Origin: Pseudomonas maioricensis
GTDB lineage: Bacteria; Pseudomonadota; Gammaproteobacteria; Pseudomonadales; Pseudomonadaceae
Assembly (NCBI RefSeq): GCF_022790535.1
Contig: NZ_LOHG01000008.1
Span: 68,146-111,671, forward strand
Direction of reading: 5' to 3'
Length of the DNA stretch: 43,526 nucleotides
Part shown: one piece after another, positions 1 to 8,678 of the stretch
Numbering within the stretch: position 1 is the stretch's first letter
Layout of the letters: each line of letters begins with the position of its first letter
The notes under the pieces: generated by a model
Seen by the model: the letters and a program-made list of their open reading frames with translations, nothing else
Told to the model about the DNA's origin: nothing
Databases searched by the model: none
Translations under genes and position numbers: made by a program

Positions 1-9
1 TTCAATCCA

Positions 10-33
10 GTAGCCTGCAGCCGTGCAGTCTAC
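10..33. other. imperfect hairpin downstream of mtlZ
   Basis: Two 10-base arms (GTAGcCTGCA and TGCAGtCTAC) separated by a few bases lie just past the mtlZ stop codon. One mismatch interrupts the stem and no T-run follows on the minus strand, so it is a weak candidate for the 3' end of the mtl transcript rather than a convincing terminator. Confidence 0.25.
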
Positions 34-40
34 ATCTGTT

Positions 41-979
41 TCACTCCAACTGATCCCGATACGGCAAGTCCGGCCCGACTTTGGTACAGGTCAGCGCGGC
101 GGCCTGTACTGCGAACTTGAGCATCTCATCAACCGTGTCCTTGCGCAGGGTTGGCAAGCTGAGCGGGTCATCCAGCCCGCGCTCGCTCAAGAAGGTTATC
201 AAGGCAGCCTGAAAAGTATCGCCCGCACCCACGGTATCAGCAGTTTTCACGGTTTGTGCCGGCACTGACCAGCTACCGTGCTGGCGGGTGAAGACCGTCG
301 CACCCTGAGTTCCCTGGGTCAGCACCACAAGCTGGCAGCGCTTGCTTAGCCAGCTTTGAGCGATGGTCTGTGGGTCTTTGTCGGGGTAAAGCAGGCCCAG
401 GTCCTCGTCGCTGACCTTGATGATGTGAGCGTGCTCGGCGAAAGCGCTGATCTGCTCGCGCCAACGGCTGATATCGGGTGCAGGGTTGAGGCGCACATTA
501 GGGTCAAGGGTAATCAGTCGCTTCCCGCTCTCTCGGCTTACCAGTGCCAGCAGCGTGTCGGCGACAGGCTGAACCACCAGTGAAAACGAACCGACATGAA
601 TGCCGCGCACTTGCGGATCAAGCTCCGGCAGATGTTCCAGCTGCAACTTGCGATCGGCACAGCCCTCACCGCGAAAACTGTAATGAGGCGAACCATCGAC
701 GTCCACTGCAACCATGGCCAGCGTGGTGGGTGCATCGAAGCTGATCAGGTAATCGGGTTTTACCCCTTCGTGCTCCAGCACGTTGCGCAGCCGCTGGCCT
801 AGATAGTCGGTGGAAAGGCCAGCGAACAGTCCGGCGTCTACGCCCAGGCGCCGCAAACCCACTGCGACATTGAATGGCGAGCCGCCCGCAATGGCCTGAA
901 AGCCGATTTTGTTGAGTTGCCTGCCACCGTCGGGCTGGCTGAAGAAGTCGAACAGTGCTTCGCCACAAACGAGAAACAT
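41..979 (-). CDS. mtlZ: PfkB-family fructokinase (polyol operon)
   Basis: Carbohydrate kinase of the PfkB/ribokinase family, 312 residues, expected to phosphorylate the fructose made by MtlD in the cytoplasm. The N-terminal FLVCGEALFDFF strand, the GGSPFNVAVGLRRLG substrate-binding segment and the C-terminal VGAGDTF anion-hole/catalytic Asp motif are all visible. I place the start at 979 (MFLVCGE) rather than the longer frame beginning at 1003, because AGGGAG lies 7 bases upstream of it and the family begins there. It is the last gene of the mtl operon, 33 bases after mtlY. Fructokinase is supported by operon position; substrate specificity within PfkB kinases cannot be proven from sequence. 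Confidence 0.9.
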   Translation of the reverse strand: MFLVCGEALFDFFSQPDGGRQLNKIGFQAIAGGSPFNVAVGLRRLGVDAGLFAGLSTDYLGQRLRNVLEHEGVKPDYLISFDAPTTLAMVAVDVDGSPHYSFRGEGCADRKLQLEHLPELDPQVRGIHVGSFSLVVQPVADTLLALVSRESGKRLITLDPNVRLNPAPDISRWREQISAFAEHAHIIKVSDEDLGLLYPDKDPQTIAQSWLSKRCQLVVLTQGTQGATVFTRQHGSWSVPAQTVKTADTVGAGDTFQAALITFLSERGLDDPLSLPTLRKDTVDEMLKFAVQAAALTCTKVGPDLPYRDQLE

Positions 980-1012
980 AGATGCTCCCTGAAATAATTT
1001 CACCGGTGCGGC

Positions 1013-2500
1013 CTAGATGGCCTGCAACTGGTCACGATACCGCTGATAAACCTGCTGATAGGCAACGACGTTCTGGGCAATGGGCCGGGTTTCACTGCTG
1101 TTATCCAGACTCACGCAGCGGGCGCACAGACTGTCCAGACTTTCCCCGGCCGGGTCGGCGCTGGCATGACACCAGGCTGCCTGAATGGCGGCACCTAAAG
1201 CTGCGGCTTCAGCCTGCTCGGTACAGACCACGGGAGTATCCATAATGTCGGCAACGATCTGCCGCCAAACCGGACTTTTGGCTCCACCTCCAATCAGGCG
1301 AATGTTATCGCTTCTGATACCGCTTGCACGCAGCAGGTCAAGGCCATAACGCAAACCGAAGGTGGTGCCTTCGACGACCGCCCGGCACAGGTTGGCCTGG
1401 GTGAGGTTGGTGGCGTCCAGGCCGAGTATGCTGCCGGTGGCATGGGGCAGGGCGGGGACACGCTCGCCATTGAGAAACGGCAGCATCGACACGCCTTCGG
1501 CGCCGATCGGGGCCTGGTTGACGGCCTGGTTAAAGGCCGCGATATCCAGTCCCAGCAGCTCACGAACGGCACCCGTCGCATTGGTCAGGTTCATCGTGCA
1601 AATCAGCGGGAGCCAGCCGCCGGACGAAGAGCAGAAGGTTGCCACTGACGCCTGCTCACTGACACTTGCCCGGTCGGCAAACGCATAGACGGTACCCGAA
1701 GAACCAAGGCTCATGGTGATCGCACCCGGATGGATGTTTCCGGTGCCGATGGCGCCCATCATGTTGTCGCCGCCACCGCTGGAGACCAGCGCCTGCGGGT
1801 TAATGCCCAGACGCCTCGCGATATCCGGTAAAACAGTGCCCACCGGCTGGTGCGCTTCAAGCAACTCGGGCAGCGCGCGGCTCAAGTTGCCACTGGGGTC
1901 AATGTGTTCGAGTAGTGCCAGATCCCACTGACGGCTGCGCACATTGAAATACCCGGTGCCCGAGGCATCGCCATACTCACTGGCGCAACGGCCGGTGAGC
2001 CAGTAGTTGAGGTAGTCATGGGGCAACAGGATTTTGGCGATCCGCTCAAATATCGAGGGATGCTCCTCCTTGGTCCAGAGCAGCTTCGACACGGTGTAGC
2101 CCGGCGCGATTGCGATACCCAGGCGCTCCAGCGAGCCGCTTTCGCCTCCCAGATATTCCAGTAATCGATCATTCTGCGGCGCGCTTTCGGTATCGCACCA
2201 CAGCTTCGCCGGGCGCAGCACCTGGCCGTTATCGTCGAGCAGTACCAAGCCATGTTGTTGGCCGGATACGCCAATGCCGAGGATCTGCTGCCCGGATATT
2301 CCCGCCTGAAGAAGCGCCTCGGCAGTCGCCTGCTCGAAGGCTGACAGCCATTGTTCGACGTTCTGCTCACGTCGGCCATTATGGCCGCTGATCATGCTGT
2401 GCGAGGCTGATCCCTGTCCCAGCACTTGGCCTGAGGCAGCGTCGAGTACGATGGCCTTGGTGCCTTGGGTGCCGCAATCGATTCCAAGAAACATGCGCAC
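1013..2500 (-). CDS. mtlY: xylulokinase, FGGY family
   Basis: FGGY carbohydrate kinase of 495 residues that phosphorylates D-xylulose, the product of D-arabitol oxidation, to xylulose 5-phosphate in the cytoplasm. The N-terminal ATPase signature GIDCGTQGTKAIVLD, the xylulokinase-type SGQQHGLVLLD segment and the C-terminal GGGAKSPVWRQIVADI signature are intact, and the length is typical for XylB. The stop codon of mtlD at 2502 is one base from its start, so the two genes are almost certainly translationally coupled. In the known P. fluorescens mtl locus this gene is mtlY. Confidence 0.93.
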   Translation of the reverse strand: MRMFLGIDCGTQGTKAIVLDAASGQVLGQGSASHSMISGHNGRREQNVEQWLSAFEQATAEALLQAGISGQQILGIGVSGQQHGLVLLDDNGQVLRPAKLWCDTESAPQNDRLLEYLGGESGSLERLGIAIAPGYTVSKLLWTKEEHPSIFERIAKILLPHDYLNYWLTGRCASEYGDASGTGYFNVRSRQWDLALLEHIDPSGNLSRALPELLEAHQPVGTVLPDIARRLGINPQALVSSGGGDNMMGAIGTGNIHPGAITMSLGSSGTVYAFADRASVSEQASVATFCSSSGGWLPLICTMNLTNATGAVRELLGLDIAAFNQAVNQAPIGAEGVSMLPFLNGERVPALPHATGSILGLDATNLTQANLCRAVVEGTTFGLRYGLDLLRASGIRSDNIRLIGGGAKSPVWRQIVADIMDTPVVCTEQAEAAALGAAIQAAWCHASADPAGESLDSLCARCVSLDNSSETRPIAQNVVAYQQVYQRYRDQLQAI

Positions 2501-2501
2501 C

Positions 2502-3986
2502 TCACACGGTTTTAGCCAACAGGTTTTCCAGCGTTTTGCTGACGCCCAACTGCTTGAGGCTGTTCAGATTCTTTTCGAAGGCTGCGACGAATTCGGCGGA
2601 CTGAGGGATAGCTGCACCAAATATCTCCTCGACTGCCAGCAAGCGCTGCGTGATCAATACATCATCGGCCACCAGCGCCTTGCAGAATTCAGCGCGCGGG
2701 TCGACGACCTTATAGGCAACCCCGTTTTCGCCTTCGTGGCGTTGCAGATACAGAGCCCACGCGGCGACTACCAGGGACGCACGCTCCAGATTGCCCTGGT
2801 CGACAATCAGCCGATTGATCGTTGGGACGGTAAATTTCGGGAATTTCGAGGAGCCGTCCGAGCAGACCCTTTCCAACTGATCTGCAATCGCCTGATTGGA
2901 GAACCGTTCGATCAGCGTGTCCTTGTAGCCTTCCAGATCAATACCGGGCACTGAAGCCAATTGCGGCGTGACGTCCAGGTCCATGTACGCGCGGATGTAG
3001 CTGACGAAAAGCGGGTCGTTCATGGTTTCGTGAACGAAGCGGTAGCCTTTCAGTGCGCCCAGATACGTGAGCGCCAGGTGGCTACCGTTGAGTAGCTTGA
3101 TCTTCATCTCTTCGTAGGGTGTGACGTCGTCGGTGAACTGCACGCCAACCTGTTCCCAGGCCGGGCGTCCATCGACGAACTTGTCTTCCAGCACCCATTG
3201 CACAAAAGGTTCGCAGACTACTGGCCAGGCATCATCAATGCCTTTTTCGTCAGCCAGTTTCAGGCGATGGGTTGTGCTGGTCATTGGCGTGATGCGGTCG
3301 ACCATGGCGTTGGGGAAGCTGACGTGTTCGGCGATCCAGTCGTGCAGATCAGGATTACCTTGTGCAGCGAAGGCCAGCAGGGCTTTGCGCGCCACCGCGC
3401 CGTTATGCGGCAGGTTATCGCAGGACATCACAGTGAAGGCGGGTATCCCTGCTGCGCGACGTTTTGCCAGTGCCGCACAAAGCAGCCCGAACACCGTGCG
3501 CGGGGCTTGCGGATAGCTCAAGTCGTGCTGGATTTGCGGCAGGTGGATCATGAACTGGCCATTGCTGTCATCGATGCAATAACCGCCTTCGGTGATCGTC
3601 AGCGAAACGATGCGAATCTGCGGGCTGGCAAGCTTGTCGATGACCGCCTGGATGTCATCCTCCGCCAGCAACATGCCGCTGATCGAACCGATGATCCGGG
3701 TTTCCGTATCAGGCGTGTCGCCCAGTTCGTAGAGCGTGTAGAGATAATCCTGGCCCGCGAGTGCATCACGCACGCCTCTGTCTTCGGGACGCAGGCCAAT
3801 GCCACAGATGCTCCAGTCCAGGCCCTGGCCGCTGTTCATCAACGCGTCGGTATAAAACGCCTGATGTGCCCGATGGAATCCGCCTACGCCGATGTGGGCA
3901 ATGCCTTGAGTTGTGGCTTCAGGGTTGTAGTCAGGCAGGGCGATACCGTCACCGAGCTGAGACAAATTCTGTTTGTTCAATTTCAT
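2502..3986 (-). CDS. mtlD: mannitol 2-dehydrogenase (polyol dehydrogenase)
   Basis: Long-chain NAD-dependent polyol dehydrogenase of 494 residues, oxidising D-mannitol to D-fructose and, in this family, D-arabitol to D-xylulose and glucitol to fructose. The dinucleotide-binding segment GIAHIGVGGFHRAHQAFYTD lies near residues 29-48. The catalytic Lys-x4-Asn-x2-His pattern is present as KIKLLNGSH, matching Lys295/Asn300/His303 of the P. fluorescens enzyme. An AGGA ribosome site precedes the start. It sits 17 bases downstream of mtlK and is followed directly by the two sugar kinases that use its products. Confidence 0.95.
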   Translation of the reverse strand: MKLNKQNLSQLGDGIALPDYNPEATTQGIAHIGVGGFHRAHQAFYTDALMNSGQGLDWSICGIGLRPEDRGVRDALAGQDYLYTLYELGDTPDTETRIIGSISGMLLAEDDIQAVIDKLASPQIRIVSLTITEGGYCIDDSNGQFMIHLPQIQHDLSYPQAPRTVFGLLCAALAKRRAAGIPAFTVMSCDNLPHNGAVARKALLAFAAQGNPDLHDWIAEHVSFPNAMVDRITPMTSTTHRLKLADEKGIDDAWPVVCEPFVQWVLEDKFVDGRPAWEQVGVQFTDDVTPYEEMKIKLLNGSHLALTYLGALKGYRFVHETMNDPLFVSYIRAYMDLDVTPQLASVPGIDLEGYKDTLIERFSNQAIADQLERVCSDGSSKFPKFTVPTINRLIVDQGNLERASLVVAAWALYLQRHEGENGVAYKVVDPRAEFCKALVADDVLITQRLLAVEEIFGAAIPQSAEFVAAFEKNLNSLKQLGVSKTLENLLAKTV

Positions 3987-4003
3987 GACAATAATTCCTG
4001 ATT

Positions 4004-5107
4004 TCAGGCTGCGACCGGCAAGGCTTTGGCGATCACCAACCCCTGAGCGTCGAACAAGTGGCAGTGAGCGCTATCGAGATGAAGGTTGAGCGTGTCGCCG
4101 TACTGGCTGGCCAGGTCCCCGCGAATACGCATGGTCAATGCCTCGCCCGAGCGGGTCCGCACATGGCAATAGGTGTCGCTACCCAGACGCTCGCTGACGT
4201 CGGCGATGACCTCCATCTGGCAGTCACCTTCTTTGGCGATGTTCAGATGCTCCGGACGAATACCGAGGGTGACCGGGTCGCCAACGCTCTGCTGTGCATT
4301 ACCGAATGGCAGGTTGATCCTGGCCCCTGCATCCAGAGTCACTTCGCAACCGTCCGCGTCGACCCGGCTGATAATGCCTTTGAGAAAGCCCATCTTTGGC
4401 GTGCCCAGAAAACCGGCGACGAAAAGGTTGGCCGGGTGGTGGTACAGCTCAAGCGGAGAACCGACTTGCTCGACCTTGCCGCCATTCAGTACCACGACTT
4501 TGTCGGCCAGGGTCATGGCTTCGACCTGGTCGTGGGTCACGTAAATCATGGTCGCTTGCAGTTCTTTATGCAGGCGAGACAGCTCCAGGCGTGTCTGCAC
4601 GCGCAGCGCGGCGTCGAGGTTCGACAAGGGCTCGTCGAACAGGAAGATTTTCGGGTTGCGCACGATGGCGCGGCCGATCGCTACCCGTTGGCGCTGACCG
4701 CCGGAAAGCTGCTTGGGTTTGCGCTCCAGCAAGGGACCCAGCTCAAGAATGCGCGCCGCCTCATCGACTTTCTTTTTGATCACAGCTTTGTCGCCGCCGG
4801 CCAGATCCAGAGCGAAAGACAGGTTCTTGCCCACGGTCATGTGCGGGTACAGGGCGTAGGTCTGGAACACCATGGCCAGGTCGCGTTTGGCGGGCGTGAC
4901 CTGGGTGATGTCACGGCCATCGAGTTCGATAGTGCCGGAAGTCACGTCCTCCAGACCGGCGATGAGACGTAGCAGGGTGGACTTGCCACAGCCCGACGGA
5001 CCAACGAATACCACGAACTCACGATCTTTTACGTCCAGATCAATGCCTTTGATGATCTGGTGACCGTCGAAGCCTTTTTGCAGATTTCTGATGCTGAGGT
5101 TAGCCAT
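4004..5107 (-). CDS. mtlK: ABC transporter ATPase for polyols
   Basis: MalK/UgpC-type ATP-binding subunit of 367 residues that powers the polyol importer from the cytoplasmic face. Walker A GPSGCGKST is near residues 37-45, the signature is LSGGQRQRVAIGRAI and Walker B is FLFDEPLSNLD. The C-terminal third (from about residue 240) is a TOBE-type regulatory domain as in MalK. A good GGAGG ribosome site precedes the ATG at 5107. It lies downstream of the permeases, separated from mtlG by 159 bases that carry a palindromic repeat, so its expression relative to the permeases may differ. Confidence 0.95.
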   Translation of the reverse strand: MANLSIRNLQKGFDGHQIIKGIDLDVKDREFVVFVGPSGCGKSTLLRLIAGLEDVTSGTIELDGRDITQVTPAKRDLAMVFQTYALYPHMTVGKNLSFALDLAGGDKAVIKKKVDEAARILELGPLLERKPKQLSGGQRQRVAIGRAIVRNPKIFLFDEPLSNLDAALRVQTRLELSRLHKELQATMIYVTHDQVEAMTLADKVVVLNGGKVEQVGSPLELYHHPANLFVAGFLGTPKMGFLKGIISRVDADGCEVTLDAGARINLPFGNAQQSVGDPVTLGIRPEHLNIAKEGDCQMEVIADVSERLGSDTYCHVRTRSGEALTMRIRGDLASQYGDTLNLHLDSAHCHLFDAQGLVIAKALPVAA

Positions 5108-5147
5108 GGTGGCCTCCGTTCTTATTCTTTAAACCTGATGGGTACCT

Positions 5148-5238
5148 CTGTAGGAGTGAGCTTGCTCGCGATGGGGGCAGACGCTCGGCAAAAATATCGC
5201 CTGATATGACGCTATCGCGAGCAAGCTCACTCCTACAG
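5148..5238. repeat. REPIN-like inverted repeat inside the mtl operon
   Basis: A perfect 25-bp inverted repeat, with arms at 5148-5172 and 5214-5238 and a 41-base centre. The arm core GAGTGAGCTTGCTCGCGA is a well-known Pseudomonas extragenic palindrome type. It fills most of the mtlG-mtlK gap. Both arms are REP-like and head-to-head, the architecture called REPIN. Related but diverged copies occur at 9713, 10677 and 25677. Confidence 0.85.
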
Positions 5239-5266
5239 GGGGCCGTGTTTAGTACAACACAGCGGG

Positions 5267-6100
5267 TTATTTCACGGCACCGAACGACAGGCCGCGCACC
5301 AGCTGCTTCTGGCTGATCCAGCCGAAGATCAGGATTGGCGCACACGCCAGGGTCGAGACGGCCGAGAGCTTGGCCCAGAACAACCCTTCGGGGCTTGAGT
5401 AGGACGCGATCAGCGCAGTCAGTGGCGCGGCGTTGGATGACGTCAGGTTCAGTGACCAGAACGCCTCGTTCCAGCACAGAATCAGTGACAGCAGTGCGGT
5501 CGACGCCAGGCCGCCTTTGCAGATTGGAATCAGGACCTTGAAGATCTCCTGGCGAGTGCTGGCGCCGTCAAGCCTGGACGCCTCGAGGATTTCGCCGGGG
5601 ATGTCCTTGAAGTAGGTGTAAATCATCCAGACCACGATGGGCAGGTTGATCAGCGTGTAGATCACGATCAGCGCAATGCGGCTGTCCAGCAGGCCAAAGG
5701 TCTTGGCCAGCAGGTAGATCGGCATCAGCACGCCCACCGGGGGCAGCATCTTCGTCGAGAGCATCCACAGCAGCGTGCTTTTGGTCCGTTTGGTCTCGAA
5801 AAAAGCCATGGAGTAAGCTGCGGGCACGGCGATCAGCATGCACAGAATCGTTGCGCTGAACGAGATGACCACCGAGTTCCAGGCAAAGTGGAAGTAGTCG
5901 CTGCGTTCCTGGATGTGCAGGTAGTTTTCCAGGGTCGGGGTGAAGATAAACTGCGGAGGTGTGGCAAACGCGTCGATTTCGGTTTTGAAGCTGGTCAGAA
6001 CCATCCAGAAGATCGGAAAGAAAATCAGCGCCGCGATCAGCCAGCACAACGTCCCGAGCAGCACACTTTGCAGACGTCGTGATTGTTTGAGCGTCATCAT
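5267..6100 (-). CDS. mtlG: ABC transporter permease for polyols (MalG type)
   Basis: Inner-membrane permease of 277 residues, partner of MtlF. Hydrophobic segments are clear from about residue 12 onward (LLGTLCWLIAALIFFPIFWM), and the EAA loop that contacts MtlK reads EASRLDGASTRQEIFKVLIP. The N-terminal methionine may be either of two adjacent ATGs (6100 or 6097); GAGGG lies 7 bases before the first. It starts 10 bases after the mtlF stop. MalG-like family membership is secure; polyol specificity comes from the operon. Confidence 0.94.
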   Translation of the reverse strand: MMTLKQSRRLQSVLLGTLCWLIAALIFFPIFWMVLTSFKTEIDAFATPPQFIFTPTLENYLHIQERSDYFHFAWNSVVISFSATILCMLIAVPAAYSMAFFETKRTKSTLLWMLSTKMLPPVGVLMPIYLLAKTFGLLDSRIALIVIYTLINLPIVVWMIYTYFKDIPGEILEASRLDGASTRQEIFKVLIPICKGGLASTALLSLILCWNEAFWSLNLTSSNAAPLTALIASYSSPEGLFWAKLSAVSTLACAPILIFGWISQKQLVRGLSFGAVK

Positions 6101-6110
6101 TGTTTGGCCC

Positions 6111-7043
6111 TCAGGACTTGTCGGTGAGGTTTTTGCCGATCATCCGGATCAGGATGATTGCGGCAATGTTGGCGATTACCACGGCAATCAAACCGCCAGC
6201 GGACGCCATGCCCACATCGAATTGCAGCAGCGCCTGGTTGTAGATCAGGTACGCCAGGTTGGTCGAGGCGAAACCCGGCCCGCCGTTAGTGGTGGTGAAG
6301 ATTTCGGCGAATACCGAGAGCAGGAAGATGGTTTCGATCATCACCACCACCGCAATCGGCCGTGCCAGATGCGGCAGCGTCAGGTGCCAGAAAATAGCGA
6401 TAGGCCCGGCACCGTCGAGACGGGCGGCTTCTTTTTGCTCCTGATCCAGCGATTGCATGGCGGTCATCAGGATCAGAATGGCGAACGGTAGCCACTGCCA
6501 CGAGACAATGATGATGATCGACAGCAGCGGGTAATTGGCCAGCCAGTCCACAGGCTGGGCGCCGAACAGCTTCCAGACCGCGGCCAGAATGCCGGACACG
6601 GGATGGAAAATCAGGTTCTTCCAGATCAGTGCGCCTACGGTGGGCATGATGAAAAACGGCGAAATCAGCAATACCCGGACAATGCCGCGACCGAGGAACT
6701 CGCTGGCCTCCAGCAGTGCAGAAATCAGCACACCCAACACCACGCTGATCAACAGCACGCTACCGACGAGCAGGAGTGTATTGGTCGCGCCGGGAATAAA
6801 TCCGCTGTCGGTCACGAAGTATTCGAAGTTTTCCAGACCAACGAATTCGTTCTCGCCAGGGTTGAGCAGGTTGTAACGGATCAGCGAGAAGTAAATGGTC
6901 ATGCCCAGCGGGACGACCATCCACACCAGTAGAAGCAGGACTGACGGGCTGACCAGAAACCAGCCTGGTTTGGTCACGCTGCCTTTGGCTTGCGAATTGG
7001 CACTGGGCGTAGCCGCCTGAGGCGTGATAGTTGAGGTTGTCAT
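6111..7043 (-). CDS. mtlF: ABC transporter permease for polyols (MalF type)
   Basis: Inner-membrane permease of 310 residues with about six predicted membrane segments, the first near residues 25-50 (LVSPSVLLLLVWMVVPLGMT). The EAA loop reads EAARLDGAGPIAIFWHLTLP and would dock on MtlK. An upstream in-frame start at 7103 would add 20 residues without family resemblance. I prefer 7043 (MTTSTITPQ), which has AGGA 8 bases upstream. It lies 73 bases downstream of mtlE and 10 bases upstream of mtlG. Confidence 0.92.
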   Translation of the reverse strand: MTTSTITPQAATPSANSQAKGSVTKPGWFLVSPSVLLLLVWMVVPLGMTIYFSLIRYNLLNPGENEFVGLENFEYFVTDSGFIPGATNTLLLVGSVLLISVVLGVLISALLEASEFLGRGIVRVLLISPFFIMPTVGALIWKNLIFHPVSGILAAVWKLFGAQPVDWLANYPLLSIIIIVSWQWLPFAILILMTAMQSLDQEQKEAARLDGAGPIAIFWHLTLPHLARPIAVVVMIETIFLLSVFAEIFTTTNGGPGFASTNLAYLIYNQALLQFDVGMASAGGLIAVVIANIAAIILIRMIGKNLTDKS

Positions 7044-7116
7044 GGCGAAGATCCTGGCGACAAAGGAAAGCGGGGTGTCGGGGCGCTCGTCGCCCCCGAC
7101 CAATAGTCAGCAACGA

Positions 7117-8427
7117 CTACTTTTTCGGATAACCCGCTCGCTTCATGTCCCGCTCGGTCGAGGTCTGCGCGTTTTTCAACGCGGCATCAGGCGTTGCCGT
7201 GCCCACCAGTGCGGCGGAGAACTGCTGGCCAACCGAGGTCCCGATAGCCTGGAACTCCGGAATGGTCACCAGTTGAATGCCCACATAGGGAACAGGTTTG
7301 AGGGTCGGCGTTTTTGGCGTAACGGCCTTCAAAGACTCCAGCGTGATGTTGGCAAAAGGCGCGGCTTTCTTGTAAGCATCGGTGTAGGTCGAAGCGCGAG
7401 TCCCTGGTGGTACGTTGGACACGCCATCTTTCTCGGCTACCAATGCTGCGTACTCTTTTGAGGTTGCCCATTCGGTAAAGGCTTTGGCGTCGGCCTGGTT
7501 TTTCGCGCTGGTCGGGATTGCCAATGCCCATGAGTACAACCATGCGGAGCCTTTGTCGGTGACTTCATGAGGTGCATAGGTGAAGCCGACACTGTCAGCG
7601 ACCTTGCTCTGGCTCTTGTCTGTCACGAATGAGCCGGCGACGCTGGCATCGACCCAGATTGCGCATTTGCCGCTGTTGAACAGCGCAAGGTTTTCGTTGA
7701 AGCCGTTACTCGAAGCACCCGGAGGACCAGACTTCTTCATGGTGTTCACGTAGTAGTTCAGCGCGTTCTTCCATTCCGGCTGGTCGAACTGCGGCTTCCA
7801 CTGCTCATCAAACCAGCGTCCGCCAAACGAGTTGGCGACGGTACTGATTAACGCCATGTTTTCGCCCCAGCCCGCTTTGCCACGCAGGCAGATGCCGTAC
7901 TGTTCTTTGGACTTGTCGGTAAGCTTGTCGGCGAACTCGGCGATCTGTGTCCAGGTAGGACGTTCCGGCATGGTCAGGCCCGCGGCCTTGAACAGGTCGG
8001 TGCGGTAGTAAGTGATCGAACTCTCGGCATAGAAGGGCAGCGCAAACAGTTTGCCATCCACCGACAACCCGTCGCGTACCGACGGGAAAACGTCATCCAG
8101 CGCGTAACTGGCAGGCAGGTCCTTCATCTCCTGAAGCCAGCCTTTGGCGCCCCACAGCGATGCTTCGTACATGCCAATGGTCAGTACGTCGAACTGGCCG
8201 CCTTTGGTGGCGATGTCAGTGGTCAGGCGCTGGCGCAGAACGTTTTCTTCCAGTACGACCCACTTCAGTTTGATATCGGGATGCTGCTCTTCGAACGTTT
8301 TCGACAGACGCTGCATGCGGATCATGTCGCTGTTGTTGACCGTGGCGATGGTGACGTCGCCCGCAGAGGCGGTGGCGCAGAGTGTCAGACAGGTACCGGC
8401 AAGCAGAACTTTTGCAGAGGTCTTCAT
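7117..8427 (-). CDS. mtlE: polyol ABC transporter periplasmic binding protein
   Basis: Family 1 extracellular solute-binding protein of 436 residues that captures mannitol/glucitol/arabitol in the periplasm for MtlFGK. A Sec signal peptide is evident at residues 1-22 (hydrophobic LLAGTCLTLCATASA, likely cleavage after ASA). The mature protein begins with a typical SBP strand (DVTIATVNNSDMIRM) and has the usual length. GAGGAG lies 6 bases before the ATG. It is the first gene of the transport/catabolic operon and follows the 251-base leader downstream of mtlR. Confidence 0.95.
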   Translation of the reverse strand: MKTSAKVLLAGTCLTLCATASAGDVTIATVNNSDMIRMQRLSKTFEEQHPDIKLKWVVLEENVLRQRLTTDIATKGGQFDVLTIGMYEASLWGAKGWLQEMKDLPASYALDDVFPSVRDGLSVDGKLFALPFYAESSITYYRTDLFKAAGLTMPERPTWTQIAEFADKLTDKSKEQYGICLRGKAGWGENMALISTVANSFGGRWFDEQWKPQFDQPEWKNALNYYVNTMKKSGPPGASSNGFNENLALFNSGKCAIWVDASVAGSFVTDKSQSKVADSVGFTYAPHEVTDKGSAWLYSWALAIPTSAKNQADAKAFTEWATSKEYAALVAEKDGVSNVPPGTRASTYTDAYKKAAPFANITLESLKAVTPKTPTLKPVPYVGIQLVTIPEFQAIGTSVGQQFSAALVGTATPDAALKNAQTSTERDMKRAGYPKK

Positions 8428-8678
8428 TTATCACTCCTCTTCAGTGCCCGGAGGGCTACAGAAGGTCAGTTATTGTTTTTGTGTCTTCCGGAGGCAAGGA
8501 AGATGTACATGGATTACAACGGGCGCCGACGCAGATGACAAATCCTGCGTGACACTTCGACTGATACTTTTCTGCACTGGTCGGCAGGCGAAAAAATCCA
8601 TACGAGACTGCCGCAACCGGGCTGCGACAGTCTGCAGCGCAGTCTCAGCGTAGACGCTCGGCGAGGAGGTGGGGTGAA
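8428..8678 (-). promoter_or_regulatory. mtlR-mtlE intergenic region, likely mtl operon promoter
   Basis: This 251-base gap precedes mtlE, the first structural gene, and is where MtlR should act. A TCTTCC-N8-GGAAGA inverted repeat at 8484-8503 runs into an ATGTACAT palindrome at 8503-8510, both 57-83 bases upstream of the mtlE start. I could not pick out a convincing -35/-10 pair. The regulatory role is inferred from position. Confidence 0.4.

Noticed and set aside
8144..8653. Plus-strand open frame across the mtlE start and its leader
   Set aside because: It overlaps the signal peptide region of mtlE on the other strand and reads as compositional noise.
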